Positions 1 to 11,293 are shown, counted from the first letter of the stretch. The stretch is DNA of 64,000 nt from Mesorhizobium wenxiniae (GCF_002284535.1 NZ_NPKH01000011.1:447115-511114), one strand, 5' to 3'. Notes: generated from the sequence alone by a model not told the origin. A program made the numbers and translations.

Positions 1-475
1 CCGCAAGATCGTCCGGCCCGCGCACCACGTCGCAAAAGTCCGAAGACCGCCGCGAGGCCTGATCCATCAGCGAGCCTTCGCCATTGCCACCGAGCGTGAC
101 TGCGATAGCGCCCGATCTCTCCGCCAAGGCCCCGATATCGGCTGCCCGTGCCGGATCGCAGACGACCAGCCGCGGCTCGGCATCGCCGAAGAAGTAGTCG
201 AGCTCGGTCAGCGTGTAGGCGGTGTTGAGCGGCAGGAAGACCGTGCCGGCGCGCAGGCAAGCGAGATAGAGGAGAATGGCCTCGGCGCTCTTCTCGACCT
301 GGACGGCGACGCGGTCGCCGGGTTCGACGCCCAATTGCAGAAGCGCATGTGCCAGTTGCGCGGACTGCGCCAGCATATCGCCATAGGAGATCGAGCGCCC
401 GTCATCCGTCTCCATCAACAGACGCTCGGGCGCCGGCATCCCGGCGCGGAAAGCGTCGAACAAATGGTTGGTCAT
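1..475 (-). CDS. matB: Malonyl-CoA synthetase, N-terminal part (runs off the window)
   Basis: The first 158 codons of an AMP-forming acyl-CoA synthetase are present; the rest lies before base 1. The protein starts MTNHLFDAFRAGMP and carries the typical N-terminal order of the family, including ISYGDM, a GDRVAVQVEKS segment and FLPLNTAYTLTELDYF, which resembles malonyl-CoA synthetases. The enzyme joins malonate to CoA with ATP in the cytoplasm. Its ATG overlaps the stop of the decarboxylase gene by four bases (ATGA), so the two are translationally coupled. The pairing with malonyl-CoA decarboxylase is the rhizobial mat arrangement and is the main reason for choosing malonate over another acid. 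The adenylation motif is outside the window. Confidence 0.82.
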   Translation of the reverse strand, partial: MTNHLFDAFRAGMPAPERLLMETDDGRSISYGDMLAQSAQLAHALLQLGVEPGDRVAVQVEKSAEAILLYLACLRAGTVFLPLNTAYTLTELDYFFGDAEPRLVVCDPARAADIGALAERSGAIAVTLGGNGEGSLMDQASRRSSDFCDVVRGPDDLA

Positions 476-1842
476 GCATCCCTCCGAGTCTGGGCAGCCG
501 CCGGAAGCGGCGGTGCGGCCGGTCTCGCCGGTTTCGGCAGCAGGCGGCGCACAGCGGGCGCGGCCGCCACATCGTTCCTGGCGGCGTACAGCTCGTGGTT
601 CTTCTCGATATCGTCGAGCTTGTAGCGATAATTGACCATCAGGCCATGCGCCTGACGTAAGGCGCGGGGCGACAGGTCGCCGAAAAGGTCGATGCGCTCC
701 AGCCGCGCGCCATTGCCGAGATGAAACCGGGCGACCGGATCGATCACCTTGCCGGAGGCGGTGCGGGCTTCGAGGAAATACTGTGCCGCAAGAGGAAGCA
801 GGGCCTGGCCCACGCGGTCGCGCATGGCAGCATCCGCGTGCCAACCCTGGTTGGCGACGAGGTCCAGCACTTCGGCGGCGGAGGGGATGGTTTCGGCCTG
901 CTCGGCCAGCCAGCGGGCAAAGCCCGGCACCGGGGACAGTGTGACGAAATCGGTCAGGCCGGGAAGGTCGCGGCGCAGGTCCTCGACCACCTGCTTGATC
1001 AGGAAGTTGCCGAACGAGATGCCGCGCAAGCCCTCCTGGCAGTTGGAGATGGAATAGAACACTGCCGTCGTGGCCTGCCGTGGCTGCACCAGCGGCCGCT
1101 CGTCGGCAAGCAGCTCGGCGATTGTCGTCGGCATCGCCCGGGTGAGCGCGACCTCGACGAAGATCAGCGGCTCGTCACCGAGCTGTGGATGAAAGAACGC
1201 ATAGCAGAGCCGGTCGTCGGGTTCGATCCGACGGCGCAGATCGTCCCAGGTGTGGATGGCGTGCACCGCCTCGTAGCGGATGATTTTTTCCAGAATGTTG
1301 GCTGGCGTCGACCAGTCGATCCGCCGCAGCACCAGGAAGCCGCGGTTGAACCATGACGACAGGAGGTGCGTGAAGTCGGCATCGACGATGGCGAGATCGG
1401 GCGATGTGGGCAGCCGGGCAAGCAGATCCTGGCGCATGCGCACCAGCGTCTCGATGCCGCCGGGCGCCAGGTTCAGGCGGCGCAGAAGCTCCTGTCTTGC
1501 CGGTTCGGCGGCATCATGCAGGGTAAGTGCCGAGCGATCGTCGGGCGCGGCGCGATAGGCATCCACCGCGGCGGCAAGCTTGGCATGATCGGTGCCGAAG
1601 CGATCGCGCAGCACATGCAGGAAAGCCAGCCTTCCGTCGGCGCCGAGGGTGCGCCAGCGCTCAAGGATTTCCCGGGCATAGGCGACGCCCGATGCCTCGC
1701 CCTGGCTGGAAAGCAGACGGGCGCACAGACGCCCCAGGCTGTCGGCCGAGACCGGCTCGTCACCGCGAACGAGGTTCAGCATCATCCGGCCGCGATCGGC
1801 GATGGTGTTCAGCAGGTCAGCGAAGAAAGGGCTGCGGTTCAT
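472..1842 (-). CDS. matA: Malonyl-CoA decarboxylase
   Basis: A 456-residue protein that removes CO2 from malonyl-CoA to give acetyl-CoA. The sequence shows the family's C-terminal catalytic region: SNCQEGLRGISFGNFLIK, then LSPVPGFARWL, and the RFHLGNGARLERI segment whose histidine (about residue 374) corresponds to the conserved catalytic His. The start MNRSPFFADLLN was chosen because the preceding 40 in-frame codons are unlike the family; no strong Shine-Dalgarno is visible. The gene overlaps matB by ATGA, so malonate is activated by MatB and decarboxylated here. No matR regulator or matC carrier is visible next to it; rpe lies upstream. The C-terminus has a proline/alanine-rich tail. Confidence 0.92.
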   Translation of the reverse strand: MNRSPFFADLLNTIADRGRMMLNLVRGDEPVSADSLGRLCARLLSSQGEASGVAYAREILERWRTLGADGRLAFLHVLRDRFGTDHAKLAAAVDAYRAAPDDRSALTLHDAAEPARQELLRRLNLAPGGIETLVRMRQDLLARLPTSPDLAIVDADFTHLLSSWFNRGFLVLRRIDWSTPANILEKIIRYEAVHAIHTWDDLRRRIEPDDRLCYAFFHPQLGDEPLIFVEVALTRAMPTTIAELLADERPLVQPRQATTAVFYSISNCQEGLRGISFGNFLIKQVVEDLRRDLPGLTDFVTLSPVPGFARWLAEQAETIPSAAEVLDLVANQGWHADAAMRDRVGQALLPLAAQYFLEARTASGKVIDPVARFHLGNGARLERIDLFGDLSPRALRQAHGLMVNYRYKLDDIEKNHELYAARNDVAAAPAVRRLLPKPARPAAPPLPAAAQTRRDA

Positions 1843-2068
1843 CGATCCGACCGTCGGAGAGGAGCCCTGCGGGAAGGTCCGAAGAGGCATCAGGGTGAGA
1901 CAGAGAATATGGATGTAGTTTCTGTTATGCCAATAAACTTGCCCAAAAATGGACAAAGACATTTTTGACTGGGGGACCGTATGTCACGAGCACAAGCGCA
2001 CCGGCGTCGGCCAACGAATTCCTGACCGGCTGACGAGACGACGCGTTCTGGTAATGACGCCGGCAGCG

Positions 2069-2746
2069 TCAGCGGGCCGCCCGGTCGGCCGCTGTCCTGA
2101 TCGCCTCGATGTTCCCCCGATAGGCTTCAACGCTGCCGCCCTTGAAGATGGCTGCACCGGCGACCAGCACGCTGGCGCCGGCGGCGGTGACCAAAGGTGC
2201 CGTTTGCGGCGAGATGCCGCCGTCGATCTCGATCCGGATCGGCCGATTGCCGATCAGCGCCTTCACCCGCTTCACCTTGTCGACGACTCCCGGAATGAAG
2301 GCTTGGCCGCCAAAACCCGGATTGACGGTCATGATCAGGATCAGATCGAGCCGGTCGAGCACATATTCGACCGCCGATTCCGGCGTCGCCGGATTGAGCG
2401 ACACGCCGGCCTTCTTGCCGAGGTTCCTGATCGTCTGCAGCGAACGGTCGAGATGCGGCCCGGCCTCGGCATGCACTGTCATGCCGTCGCAGCCGGCTTC
2501 GGCGAAAGCCCCCAGATAGGGGTCGGCCGGCGCTATCATCAGATGGCAGTCGAAGAAGGCCTTGGTGCGGTTGCGAATCGCCTTGATCACCGGTGGGCCG
2601 AAAGTGATGTTGGGCACGAAATGCCCGTCCATGACGTCGAGATGGATCCAGTCGGCGCCGGCCGCCGCCACCGCCTCGACCTCGTCGCCGAGCTTCGAAA
2701 AATCCGACGCAAGCACCGATGGCGCGATCAGGGTTTTTTTGCTCAT
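2069..2746 (-). CDS. rpe: Ribulose-phosphate 3-epimerase
   Basis: A 225-residue TIM-barrel enzyme interconverting ribulose 5-phosphate and xylulose 5-phosphate in the pentose phosphate and Calvin pathways. It begins [19 protein letters not shown] and has the metal-binding residues His35 and Asp37 in [14 protein letters not shown], His68 in DCHLMIA and Asp175 in IEIDGGIS, plus the [10 protein letters not shown] loop. The length is normal for the family. It reads in the same direction as matAB but is separated from matA by about 226 bases, so it is probably a separate transcription unit. Confidence 0.96.
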   Translation of the reverse strand: MSKKTLIAPSVLASDFSKLGDEVEAVAAAGADWIHLDVMDGHFVPNITFGPPVIKAIRNRTKAFFDCHLMIAPADPYLGAFAEAGCDGMTVHAEAGPHLDRSLQTIRNLGKKAGVSLNPATPESAVEYVLDRLDLILIMTVNPGFGGQAFIPGVVDKVKRVKALIGNRPIRIEIDGGISPQTAPLVTAAGASVLVAGAAIFKGGSVEAYRGNIEAIRTAADRAAR

Positions 2747-2802
2747 GATCCGGCCTTTCCAGGCGCCCGTGGTTGCGGGCGCATCGTCTGGGTCGACTGC
2801 TA

Positions 2803-2841
2803 GACCATGATCCCGAAAAGGGGAAGCCGGTTGTTCCTGGC
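2803..2841. repeat. Partial copy of a short intergenic repeat (catgatcccgaaaag type)
   Basis: The segment starting tagaccatgatcccgaaaag matches one arm of the complete palindromic element at 17182-17222. Here only half of the palindrome is present. Such 'gaccatgatcc' elements are common between rhizobial genes (RIME-like); naming the family is from memory, while the match between the two copies is visible. Confidence 0.5.
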
Positions 2842-2861
2842 GCGATGGCGTCAGATGTCGG

Positions 2862-2901
2862 CACCAAGACCCCGCCGGATTGCTCCGGCGGGGTCTTGGT
2901 G
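2862..2901. terminator. Perfect 18-bp inverted repeat with 4-nt loop
   Basis: Bases 2862-2879 and 2884-2901 are perfect reverse complements around the loop ttgc. The stem is very GC-rich in its inner half. No T-run follows on either strand, so it is not a classical intrinsic terminator, but it sits upstream of rpe and downstream of a decayed minus-strand gene and could still stop or stabilise transcripts. Confidence 0.5.
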
Positions 2902-2914
2902 TGCGAATGGTTAG

Positions 2915-3352
2915 TTAAATATGCTGTTGCGCGCCGGATTCTGCTGTCGAGGAATCCGTTGCTTTTGCTCGGCAGGCACGCCGCCGGGGGCGGAAAGTCG
3001 GGCGGATAGAAAGGCGGCAGGTAACCGCCGCCCGGTATCTGCTCGTAATAGCCGGCACGGCCCTCGCAGGGATGCCAGACCTCGACGTCGCCGACATGAG
3101 CTTCAACCTCGGGGTCTTCGAAATAGCCGTCGAAGTCGACGAACCATGAGCCGAAGGGCGGGATGTTGGCCGGCCTGACCAGCGCCGTCGGCGTGATCTG
3201 CACGCCGTGCATGGCGAGCGGCCCGCCGCCGGCAAGCTGTTCGGCAAGTGCCGGGGGGCGACGGGAGAAACATCCGGCGTTTCCGCGCAAATCAGGGCAA
3301 GGCGCGACGTTCCGGCACGTTTTTCCCTGATCGAATTGTCTGCTTTCCTCAT
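2915..3352 (-). pseudogene. Hypothetical protein gene broken by a frameshift in a G6/C6 run
   Basis: Two overlapping minus-strand frames show coding-like codon use. The upstream one starts MRKADNSIREKRAGTSRLAL at 3352 and looks coding up to about ETPDVSPVAP. The other takes over near PALAEQLAGGGPLAMHGV and continues through FVDFDGYFEDPEVEAHVGDV, VEVWHPCEGRAGYYEQ and a proline-rich PPFYPPDFPPP. The switch falls at the run of six G at 3253-3258. The second frame has no natural stop before it runs into rpe, so the 3' end also seems altered; the first frame stops at 2915. I do not recognise the family. It could be one gene with a mutation, a sequencing error, or a slippage-controlled gene. The end given is that of the first frame. 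Confidence 0.4.
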
Positions 3353-3619
3353 AATCACGATACGTCGGCTCTTATGGTGGGTCAACGGAATCGGCGGAAG
3401 CCCAGCGCGTCGAGCCGATCCCGGAAGCGGTGGTCGCACCGAGTTCCCGGAAACCGCGGAGCCTCTGGATTTCCAGTCATGGGCCTTTCCTTTTCCGGGC
3501 CGCACCACGCGGCGCATCTGGGTGTCAGTCGCGAACCGACGCGGAAAGGTTCATGGGAGCCATGGCCGGAGAACCCCGGCCGGGCCAAGAAAAGGATGTT
3601 GGATGCCTTGCGCAGAATG

Positions 3620-3651
3620 CTTGCGCGCCGCGCAGCCTGTTCTTATATACG
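3620..3651 (+). promoter_or_regulatory. RpoH (sigma-32) heat-shock promoter of dnaK
   Basis: CTTG at 3620-3623 is followed by exactly 18 bases and then CTTATATACG at 3642-3651. This fits the alphaproteobacterial RpoH consensus CTTG-N17/18-CYTATNTNNG at every fixed position. It lies about 120 bases before the dnaK start. The rest of the 3353-3771 interval holds no gene that I can support. Confidence 0.82.
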
Positions 3652-3771
3652 CGCCAAGCCGTTCGGCGCGCCGGAATGCCGGTTGCCGAAGCGGAATTTC
3701 TTGTGAACAGGGGCTTTCGTCGGAACGCCTGTACGGGTCCTGAGAGCCTGCTTAGCGGAGAGATTAGAAAA

Positions 3772-5688
<1,917 letters not shown>

Positions 5689-5716
5689 GCGGCCTGACGG
5701 CAGATTATCGCAGGAG

Positions 5717-5741
5717 GCCCGGCGCAAAGCCGGGCTTTTTT
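5717..5741 (+). terminator. Intrinsic terminator after dnaK
   Basis: A 7-bp stem gcccggc / gccgggc with loop gcaaa is followed by six T. It lies 28 bases after the dnaK stop and should end or attenuate transcription before dnaJ. Confidence 0.88.
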
Positions 5742-5898
5742 GCAACTCTGGCCGAAAAAGTGCGGGCTTGATCGGAAAAATGCGAGCAAGCTCGCGTCGA
5801 CACTGGCATCCAGGCGCCATCGCACCTAAATCGGAACAGCGTGCCGGCAACGACGCAACAAGGCTTCAAGACGTTGAATATCCGGACTGCAGGAAAAG

Positions 5899-7029
5899 AT
5901 GAAAGCTGATTTCTACGAAACGTTGGGTGTGCAAAAGGGGGCCGACGAGAAGGAGCTCAAGAGCGCTTTCCGCAAGCTCGCCATGCAGTTCCATCCCGAT
6001 CGCAATCCCGGCGACCATTCCTGCGAGCACAAGTTCAAGGAAATCAACGAAGCCTACGAGACGCTGAAGGACCCGCAGAAACGCGCGGCCTACGACCGTT
6101 TCGGCCACGCCGCCTTTGAACAGGGCGGCATGAACGGCGGCGCACACGGCTTCGGCGCCGGCGGCTTCGCCGACATCTTCGAGGATATTTTCGGCGACAT
6201 GATGGGCGGGCGCCAGCGCCGCTCCTCAGGTGGCCGCGAGCGCGGCGCCGACCTGCGCTACAATATGGAAATCACGCTGGAGGAGGCGTTTACCGGCAAG
6301 ACCGCACAGATTCACGTGCCGGCCTCGATCTCCTGCACGGAATGCTCCGGCAGCGGCGCCAAGCCCGGCACCCAGCCCGTCACCTGCTCGATGTGCAATG
6401 GCCACGGCAAGGTACGCGCCACGCAAGGGTTCTTCTCGATCGAGCGCACCTGCCCGCAATGTCAGGGGCGTGGCCAGACCATCAAGGAGCCGTGCCCGAA
6501 ATGCGCCGGCCAGGGCCGCGTCACCGAGGAGCGCTCGCTGTCGGTCAACATCCCGGCCGGTATCGAGGACGGCACCCGCATCCGCCTTGCCAATGAGGGC
6601 GAGGCCGGCCTGCGCGGCGGCCCGTCGGGCGACCTCTATATTTTCCTGGCGGTCAAGCCGCACGAATTCTTCCAGCGCGACGGCGCCGATCTCTACTGCA
6701 AGGTGCCGATCTCGATGACGACGGCAGCACTTGGCGGCTCCTTCGAGGTGGCGACGCTGGACGGCACCCAGACGAAAGTGAAAGTGCCGGAAGGCACCCA
6801 GAACGGCCGCCAGTTCCGCCTCAAGGGCAAAGGCATGCCGGTGCTGCGCCAGCACAATATCGGCGACCTCTATATCCAGACCGCAGTCGAGACGCCGCAA
6901 AACCTTTCCCGCCGCCAGCGCGAGTTGCTGGAGGAGTTCGAGCAGGTTTCCTCGAAGGATAATTCGCCGCAGTCGAGCGGCTTTTTCGCCCGCATGAAGG
7001 ACTTTTTCGAAACCTTCGGCGAGCGCTGA
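5899..7029 (+). CDS. dnaJ: Co-chaperone DnaJ (Hsp40)
   Basis: A 376-residue type I J-protein that stimulates DnaK ATPase and delivers substrates. The J domain (1-70) contains HPD at 32-34. A Gly/Phe-rich stretch follows (about 75-100), then four CxxCxGxG zinc-finger repeats with cysteines at 146/149, 163/166, 185/188 and 199/202, and a C-terminal substrate-binding domain. The start is supported by the upstream aggaaaag. The dnaK terminator lies between the two genes, so dnaJ may depend on readthrough or on its own promoter; I saw no clear second RpoH site. Confidence 0.97.
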   Translation: MKADFYETLGVQKGADEKELKSAFRKLAMQFHPDRNPGDHSCEHKFKEINEAYETLKDPQKRAAYDRFGHAAFEQGGMNGGAHGFGAGGFADIFEDIFGDMMGGRQRRSSGGRERGADLRYNMEITLEEAFTGKTAQIHVPASISCTECSGSGAKPGTQPVTCSMCNGHGKVRATQGFFSIERTCPQCQGRGQTIKEPCPKCAGQGRVTEERSLSVNIPAGIEDGTRIRLANEGEAGLRGGPSGDLYIFLAVKPHEFFQRDGADLYCKVPISMTTAALGGSFEVATLDGTQTKVKVPEGTQNGRQFRLKGKGMPVLRQHNIGDLYIQTAVETPQNLSRRQRELLEEFEQVSSKDNSPQSSGFFARMKDFFETFGER

Positions 7030-7171
7030 TTCCTATTCTCGCCAATCCGGTGTAGAGTGCAATCAAGGCGAGGCTTCCCTAGCGTCATCAACATCTTATA
7101 CCGGCGTCCGCCTTGCCTTGAACCCCGTAGCTGCTAAGTAGCCTCTCGGGGGAGCGTTCAGGAGAACTTGC

Positions 7172-7777
7172 ATGGCACATGGTCCCGGACTGCGAAAGGC
7201 GCTGGCGGAAAAGTTCGACGACGAACTGACGTTTTTCAAAGGCTGGATCGACAAGCCGAAGGCGGTCGGTTCGATCGTGCCGACCAGTTCCACCACGGCC
7301 CGCAAGATGGCCTCCGTCGTCAACCCGAACTCGGGCCTGCCGGTGCTCGAAGTCGGGCCTGGCACCGGCGTCATCACCCGAGCCATCCTCGCCCAGGGCG
7401 TAAAGCCTGAAAATCTCTACGCAGTCGAATACTCGCCCGATTTCGTGCGCCATCTGCGCCAGCTCTATCCCGGCGTCAACGTCATCGAGGGCGACGCCTT
7501 CAATCTCGATGCGACACTCGGCGACAAGAGCGGCCTGACCTTCGATTCGGTCGTCTCCGGCGTGCCATTGCTCAATTTCCCGGTCGCCCAGCGCATCGCC
7601 TATGTCGAAAGCCTTCTGGACCGCATCCCGACAGGCCGCCCGATCGTGCAGCTGACCTACGGCCCGCTGTCGCCGATCCCGCCTGGCCGCGGCGACTACA
7701 CGGTCGAGCATTTTCATTTCGTCATCCGCAACATCCCGCCAACGCAGCTGTGGATCTACCGGCGCGCGGCGCATTGA
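7172..7777 (+). CDS. pmtA: Phosphatidylethanolamine N-methyltransferase (Sinorhizobium type)
   Basis: A 201-residue soluble SAM-dependent methyltransferase that converts phosphatidylethanolamine stepwise to phosphatidylcholine, a membrane lipid important in rhizobia. The SAM-binding motif LEVGPGTGVITRAIL is at about residues 59-73. The N-terminus DELTFFKGWIDKPKAVGSI and the ending FHFVIRNIPPTQLWIYRR fit the rhizobial PmtA family rather than generic class I methyltransferases. The start follows caggagaacttgc. The gene stands between dnaJ and pyrF, an order I recall from other rhizobia. Confidence 0.88.
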   Translation: MAHGPGLRKALAEKFDDELTFFKGWIDKPKAVGSIVPTSSTTARKMASVVNPNSGLPVLEVGPGTGVITRAILAQGVKPENLYAVEYSPDFVRHLRQLYPGVNVIEGDAFNLDATLGDKSGLTFDSVVSGVPLLNFPVAQRIAYVESLLDRIPTGRPIVQLTYGPLSPIPPGRGDYTVEHFHFVIRNIPPTQLWIYRRAAH

Positions 7778-7836
7778 TCAGTATTTGGTATTTGGGACGT
7801 GCCTGGCCTATACCTGTCGGCTGACAATGGGGGCCA

Positions 7837-8433
7837 ATGGCAGTGATCCCGAAAATTCTCGTCTTCGCCGGCTCGATTCGCGCTGGCGCCTACAGCGGCA
7901 GGACCGCCGATGTGGCGCAGAAGGAACTCGCTCTGCAGGGTGCCGAGGTAACCCGCATCTCGCTTGCCGACTATCCGCTGCCGATTCTCGACGAGGATTT
8001 GGAAAAGGAGAAAGGCATTCCTGAAAACGCCATCAAGCTTGCCCGGCAGATCGCCGCCCATGACGGGCTGCTGATCGCGACGCCCGAATATAACGGCTCG
8101 ATCCCGCCGCTGCTCAAGAACGCCATCGATTGGGTGAGCCGCGTGCGAATGGATGGCGGGCGGTCGTTCAGGCCGTTCACCGGCAAGCCCGCCGGCCTTT
8201 GTTCGTCTTCCAAAGGACATTTCGCCGGGGTACGCTGCATCAACCATCTGCGCGCCGTGCTGGTGCGCTGCAAGATGGAGGTGGTGACGCCGGAATGCTC
8301 GGTGCCGGAGGGCGGCAACGCCTTCGACGAGGACGGAAATTTCAGGGACGAGAGACTGCACAGATCGATGGAGCACCTATGCCGCACGCTGATCGAAACC
8401 TCGCGCATGCTGTCGACGCGGATCGAGGCCTGA
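7837..8433 (+). CDS. NADPH-dependent FMN reductase family protein
   Basis: A 198-residue flavodoxin-fold protein expected to reduce FMN, quinones or related acceptors with NAD(P)H. The phosphate-binding loop [12 protein letters not shown] is at the N-terminus (GSIR at 12-15), and the flavin-contact motif [17 protein letters not shown] lies in the middle, both hallmarks of the family. The physiological substrate cannot be told from sequence. It is followed within 20 bases by pyrF in the same direction and is probably co-transcribed with it. A gggg-rich ribosome-binding site precedes the ATG. Confidence 0.85.
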   Translation: MAVIPKILVFAGSIRAGAYSGRTADVAQKELALQGAEVTRISLADYPLPILDEDLEKEKGIPENAIKLARQIAAHDGLLIATPEYNGSIPPLLKNAIDWVSRVRMDGGRSFRPFTGKPAGLCSSSKGHFAGVRCINHLRAVLVRCKMEVVTPECSVPEGGNAFDEDGNFRDERLHRSMEHLCRTLIETSRMLSTRIEA

Positions 8434-8453
8434 TCCAGGAGCGCGCCAGCACC

Positions 8454-9137
8454 ATGCAAGACAGGCTGATCGTCGGCCTCGACGTGCCGACGCTGAAGGA
8501 CGCCGAGAAGGCGGTGCGTGAGCTCGACGGGATCGTCTCCTTCTACAAGATCGGCTACCAGCTCGCCTTCGCCGGTGGCCTCGATTTCGCCCGCGAGCTC
8601 GCCAGCGGCGGCACCAGGATCTTCCTCGACATGAAGCTGCTCGACATCGACAACACGGTAGCCAAGGGTGTCGAGGCCATTGCCAGGATGGGCATGACCA
8701 TGCTGACGCTGCACGCCTATCCGAAGACGATGAAGGCAGCGGTCGAGGCCGCCAGGGGCAGCGATCTTTGCCTGCTTGGCGTCACCGTGCTGACCTCGAT
8801 GGACGAGCAGGACGTGATCGATGCCGGCTATGAACATGACCCGCATACGCTGGTGCTGAGGCGCTCCGAACAGGCGCTGCATGCCGGCATGGGCGGCATC
8901 GTCTGCTCGGCCGAGGAAGCGGAAGCGGTGCGCCGGATCGTCGGGCCCAACATGGCCGTCGTCACGCCGGGAATACGGCCCAAGGGCAGCGACCATGGCG
9001 ACCAGAAGCGCGTGGTGACGCCGGCGCAGGCGATCCGCAACGGCTCCAGCCATCTCGTCGTCGGCCGGCCGATCGTCGGCGCCGCCGACAGGCGAGCGGT
9101 CGCGGAAGCGATCCTTGACGAAATGCGCTCGGCCTAA
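8454..9137 (+). CDS. pyrF: Orotidine 5'-phosphate decarboxylase
   Basis: A 227-residue TIM-barrel enzyme for the last step of UMP synthesis, OMP to UMP plus CO2. The catalytic DxKxxD motif is seen as FLDMKLLDI (Asp59, Lys61, Asp64), and the phosphate-binding end shows VTPGIRPKG and VVGRPI. The start [12 protein letters not shown] follows a ccaggagcg stretch that overlaps the stop region of the FMN reductase gene. The length is normal for the bacterial enzyme. Confidence 0.96.
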   Translation: MQDRLIVGLDVPTLKDAEKAVRELDGIVSFYKIGYQLAFAGGLDFARELASGGTRIFLDMKLLDIDNTVAKGVEAIARMGMTMLTLHAYPKTMKAAVEAARGSDLCLLGVTVLTSMDEQDVIDAGYEHDPHTLVLRRSEQALHAGMGGIVCSAEEAEAVRRIVGPNMAVVTPGIRPKGSDHGDQKRVVTPAQAIRNGSSHLVVGRPIVGAADRRAVAEAILDEMRSA

Positions 9138-9154
9138 CAATTCGGAGAAGAAGC

Positions 9155-9442
9155 ATGCCCAAGGGATACTGGATCGCCCGCGTCGATGTGCGCGATGCGG
9201 AAGGCTACAAGGACTATGTCACTGCCGCCAAACCGGCTTTCGATCGCTTCGGCGCCGTTTTCCTGGCACGAGGCGGTGCGCATGAAAAGGCGGAAGGGCC
9301 GGGCCGCGACCGCAACGTAATCATCGAGTTTCCGTCTTTGGCTGCGGCGCACGATTGCTATCACTCGCCGGAGTATCAACGCGCCGTGACGATCCGCCAG
9401 AAAGTAGCCGACGGCGAGATCGTGCTGGTCGAAGGGGTTTAG
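9155..9442 (+). CDS. DUF1330 domain protein
   Basis: A 95-residue protein of the small ferredoxin-like (dimeric alpha-beta barrel) DUF1330 family. Typical features are the opening GYWIARVDVRDAEGYKDY, a central RNVIIEFPSLAAAHDCYHSPEYQ and the closing segment with IVLVEGV. The function of the family is not known. It lies 17 bases after pyrF behind ggagaag and is likely part of the same transcript. Confidence 0.82.
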   Translation: MPKGYWIARVDVRDAEGYKDYVTAAKPAFDRFGAVFLARGGAHEKAEGPGRDRNVIIEFPSLAAAHDCYHSPEYQRAVTIRQKVADGEIVLVEGV

Positions 9443-9503
9443 TTCGACCGCCGTGGCGCGCGTGGTCTCATCGGAAATGCAGGCGAGCATGCACCTGCAG
9501 CGA

Positions 9504-9857
9504 TCAAACCGAATGCAGGATGTAAAGCTTGCGCGTTTTCTCGTGGATGGTCCATTCGCCCTGCCAGCCAAGCGGCAGAACAAGCAATTCGCCGGGTCCG
9601 ACATTTTTGGCCGCGCCCTCGGGACCGTGCAGCGTCACGCGGCCCGAGACGATGTGGCAGATCTCGGAATTCGTGTCGCGGCGCGCGGTGAACCGGCCCT
9701 GCGAACATTCCCAGACACCGACTTCGATCTTGCCATCGTCCGAAGCCCAGAGGGTGTTGGCTGCTTCCAGCTGATCGCCTTCCACCGAGGTGGGTTTCGG
9801 CTGGGGCTCACCGAGGTCGATATGCGCAAGGTGGGCGAAGGTCTTGAAGTCGATCAT
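9504..9857 (-). CDS. Cupin domain protein (DUF861-like)
   Basis: A 117-residue single cupin. It shows IEVGVWECSQGRFTA, EICHIVSGRVTLHG and PGELLVLPLGWQGEWTIHE, typical of the small DUF861/EutQ-like cupins found beside amine-catabolic genes. The ATG is preceded by a good Shine-Dalgarno (gaggaaata). It is the last gene of the polyamine-type operon, 26 bases after the FAD oxidase gene. Its role is unknown; a metal-dependent aldehyde or acid handling step is only a guess. Confidence 0.78.
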   Translation of the reverse strand: MIDFKTFAHLAHIDLGEPQPKPTSVEGDQLEAANTLWASDDGKIEVGVWECSQGRFTARRDTNSEICHIVSGRVTLHGPEGAAKNVGPGELLVLPLGWQGEWTIHEKTRKLYILHSV

Positions 9858-9883
9858 GCTGTATTTCCTCGAGGTGATGCGGT

Positions 9884-11269
9884 TCAATGCCCGGTGATGC
9901 GGTCTGCCAGGGCCGCTAGCCGCGATGTGCGCGGCAGCCCCTTTGCTTCCCGCTCGTCGGCAATCCGATAGAGCTGATACATCGAATGGACGCCCAGCCA
10001 GCGCAGCGGCTCTGGCTCCCACTTGCGCACGGTTCGATTGACCCAGGGAAGCCGGGTCAGCTCGGTGTCGTTGTCCAGCAGAAGATCCCTCAATGTGCGT
10101 CCCGAGAGGTTCGAGGTGGAAACGCCGAGGCCGACATAGCCGCCTGCCCAGCCTATTCCGGTCTGCTTGTCAAAGCCCACTGTCGTGCACCAGTCCCGCG
10201 GCACGCCGAGCGTTCCACACCACGCATGGTCGAGCTTGAGCCCCTTGGTCTGCGGCAGAAGCGTCGTCAGGATCTTGTGCAGCTTGTCGATCGTCGCCTG
10301 CTGGGTGACGCCTCGAAGGTCGGTTTTCGAGCCGAAGCGATAAGGCACCCCGCGCCCGCCCATGGCAATGCGTCCTTCCCGGGTGCGCTGCGCGTAGCAG
10401 TATGTGTGTGCGGCGTCGCCGAGAACCTCGTAGCCATCCCAGCCGATTTCGCTCCACAGCTTGTCGGACAACGGCTCGGTGACCACGATAGCGCTGTTGA
10501 GCGCCAACCAAAGTCTCTCGTGGCCGGCAATTCCCGCAGTGAAACCCTCGGTCGCCCGCACGATCTTTTCCGTGCGCACCAAGCCTCGGCTGGTTGTGAC
10601 CTTGCCTTTTTCGATCGACAGCACGGTTGTCTGTTCATAGATCTGCACACCGAGGCGCTCCACTGCCTTGGCGAGCCCCTGCACCAGCTTTGCGGGCTGA
10701 ACCCGCGCAACCTTCTTGATGACGAAGGCGCCGCGCGCGTTGTGCACCGCTATGCGCCGACGCATCTCGGCTGCATCGATATACCCCACACGTTCGTCAG
10801 TCAGCTCCCAGGACCTGGCATGGGCATACATCGCCTTGGCGCGCTGCTCCTGCGCCTCGTTGGTTGCGACCAGCAGTTCGTCGGTGCGGCGAATGTCGGC
10901 GTCGATGCCTTCGGTTTGCGCGACCGATATGACCTCGTCGACCGTGCCAATCATTGCCGCCTGCATGGCAACGACTCCAGCGCGCGACGATGCCTTCTCA
11001 TATTTTTCGCGCGACCATGAGAACCCGCCGGACAGCCAGCCGCCATTGCGTCCCGAAGCACCGAAGCCGGCGAACTCCTTCTCGACGATGACAATATTGA
11101 GGTGGGGCGCTGCCTGCTTCAGATAATAGGCGGTCCAAAGGCCGGTATAGCCGGCGCCGACGATGCAGACGTCGGCCATGATATCGCCCTGCAGCGGCGG
11201 CCGATAGCCGGGCACGCCGCCGATATCGGCATACCAGAATGAAACGTCGCCGTTCTTCTTCACGTCCAT
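9884..11269 (-). CDS. FAD-dependent amine oxidase (DAO family, gamma-glutamylputrescine oxidase-like)
   Basis: A 461-residue flavoprotein. The FAD-binding Rossmann motif VCIVGAGYTGLWTAYYL (GAGYTG at 38-43) and the GFGASGRNGGWLSGG segment mark the DAO family in the PuuB/OrdL group, which oxidise amines such as gamma-glutamylputrescine. The C-terminal GWAGGYVGLGVSTSNLSGR fits the second flavin contact. The gene follows the ABC transporter genes in one operon, so its substrate is probably the imported amine. No gamma-glutamylputrescine synthetase is visible nearby, so the exact substrate is uncertain. Confidence 0.85.
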   Translation of the reverse strand: MDVKKNGDVSFWYADIGGVPGYRPPLQGDIMADVCIVGAGYTGLWTAYYLKQAAPHLNIVIVEKEFAGFGASGRNGGWLSGGFSWSREKYEKASSRAGVVAMQAAMIGTVDEVISVAQTEGIDADIRRTDELLVATNEAQEQRAKAMYAHARSWELTDERVGYIDAAEMRRRIAVHNARGAFVIKKVARVQPAKLVQGLAKAVERLGVQIYEQTTVLSIEKGKVTTSRGLVRTEKIVRATEGFTAGIAGHERLWLALNSAIVVTEPLSDKLWSEIGWDGYEVLGDAAHTYCYAQRTREGRIAMGGRGVPYRFGSKTDLRGVTQQATIDKLHKILTTLLPQTKGLKLDHAWCGTLGVPRDWCTTVGFDKQTGIGWAGGYVGLGVSTSNLSGRTLRDLLLDNDTELTRLPWVNRTVRKWEPEPLRWLGVHSMYQLYRIADEREAKGLPRTSRLAALADRITGH

Positions 11270-11293
11270 TGTCGAGATTTTCCCAGATAGGAT

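Noticed and set aside
2127..3290. Long minus-strand frame covering rpe and the upstream region
   Set aside because: The part over rpe is a shadow frame; only the upstream third has coding-like codon use and it is reported as part of the broken gene.
3430..3771. Extension of dnaK by 114 codons upstream
   Set aside because: The extension runs through the RpoH promoter and is unlike any DnaK; the ATG at 3772 gives a normal-length protein.
5783..5796. gcgag-caag-ctcgc hairpin before dnaJ as HrcA/CIRCE element
   Set aside because: The arms are too short and do not match the CIRCE sequence.
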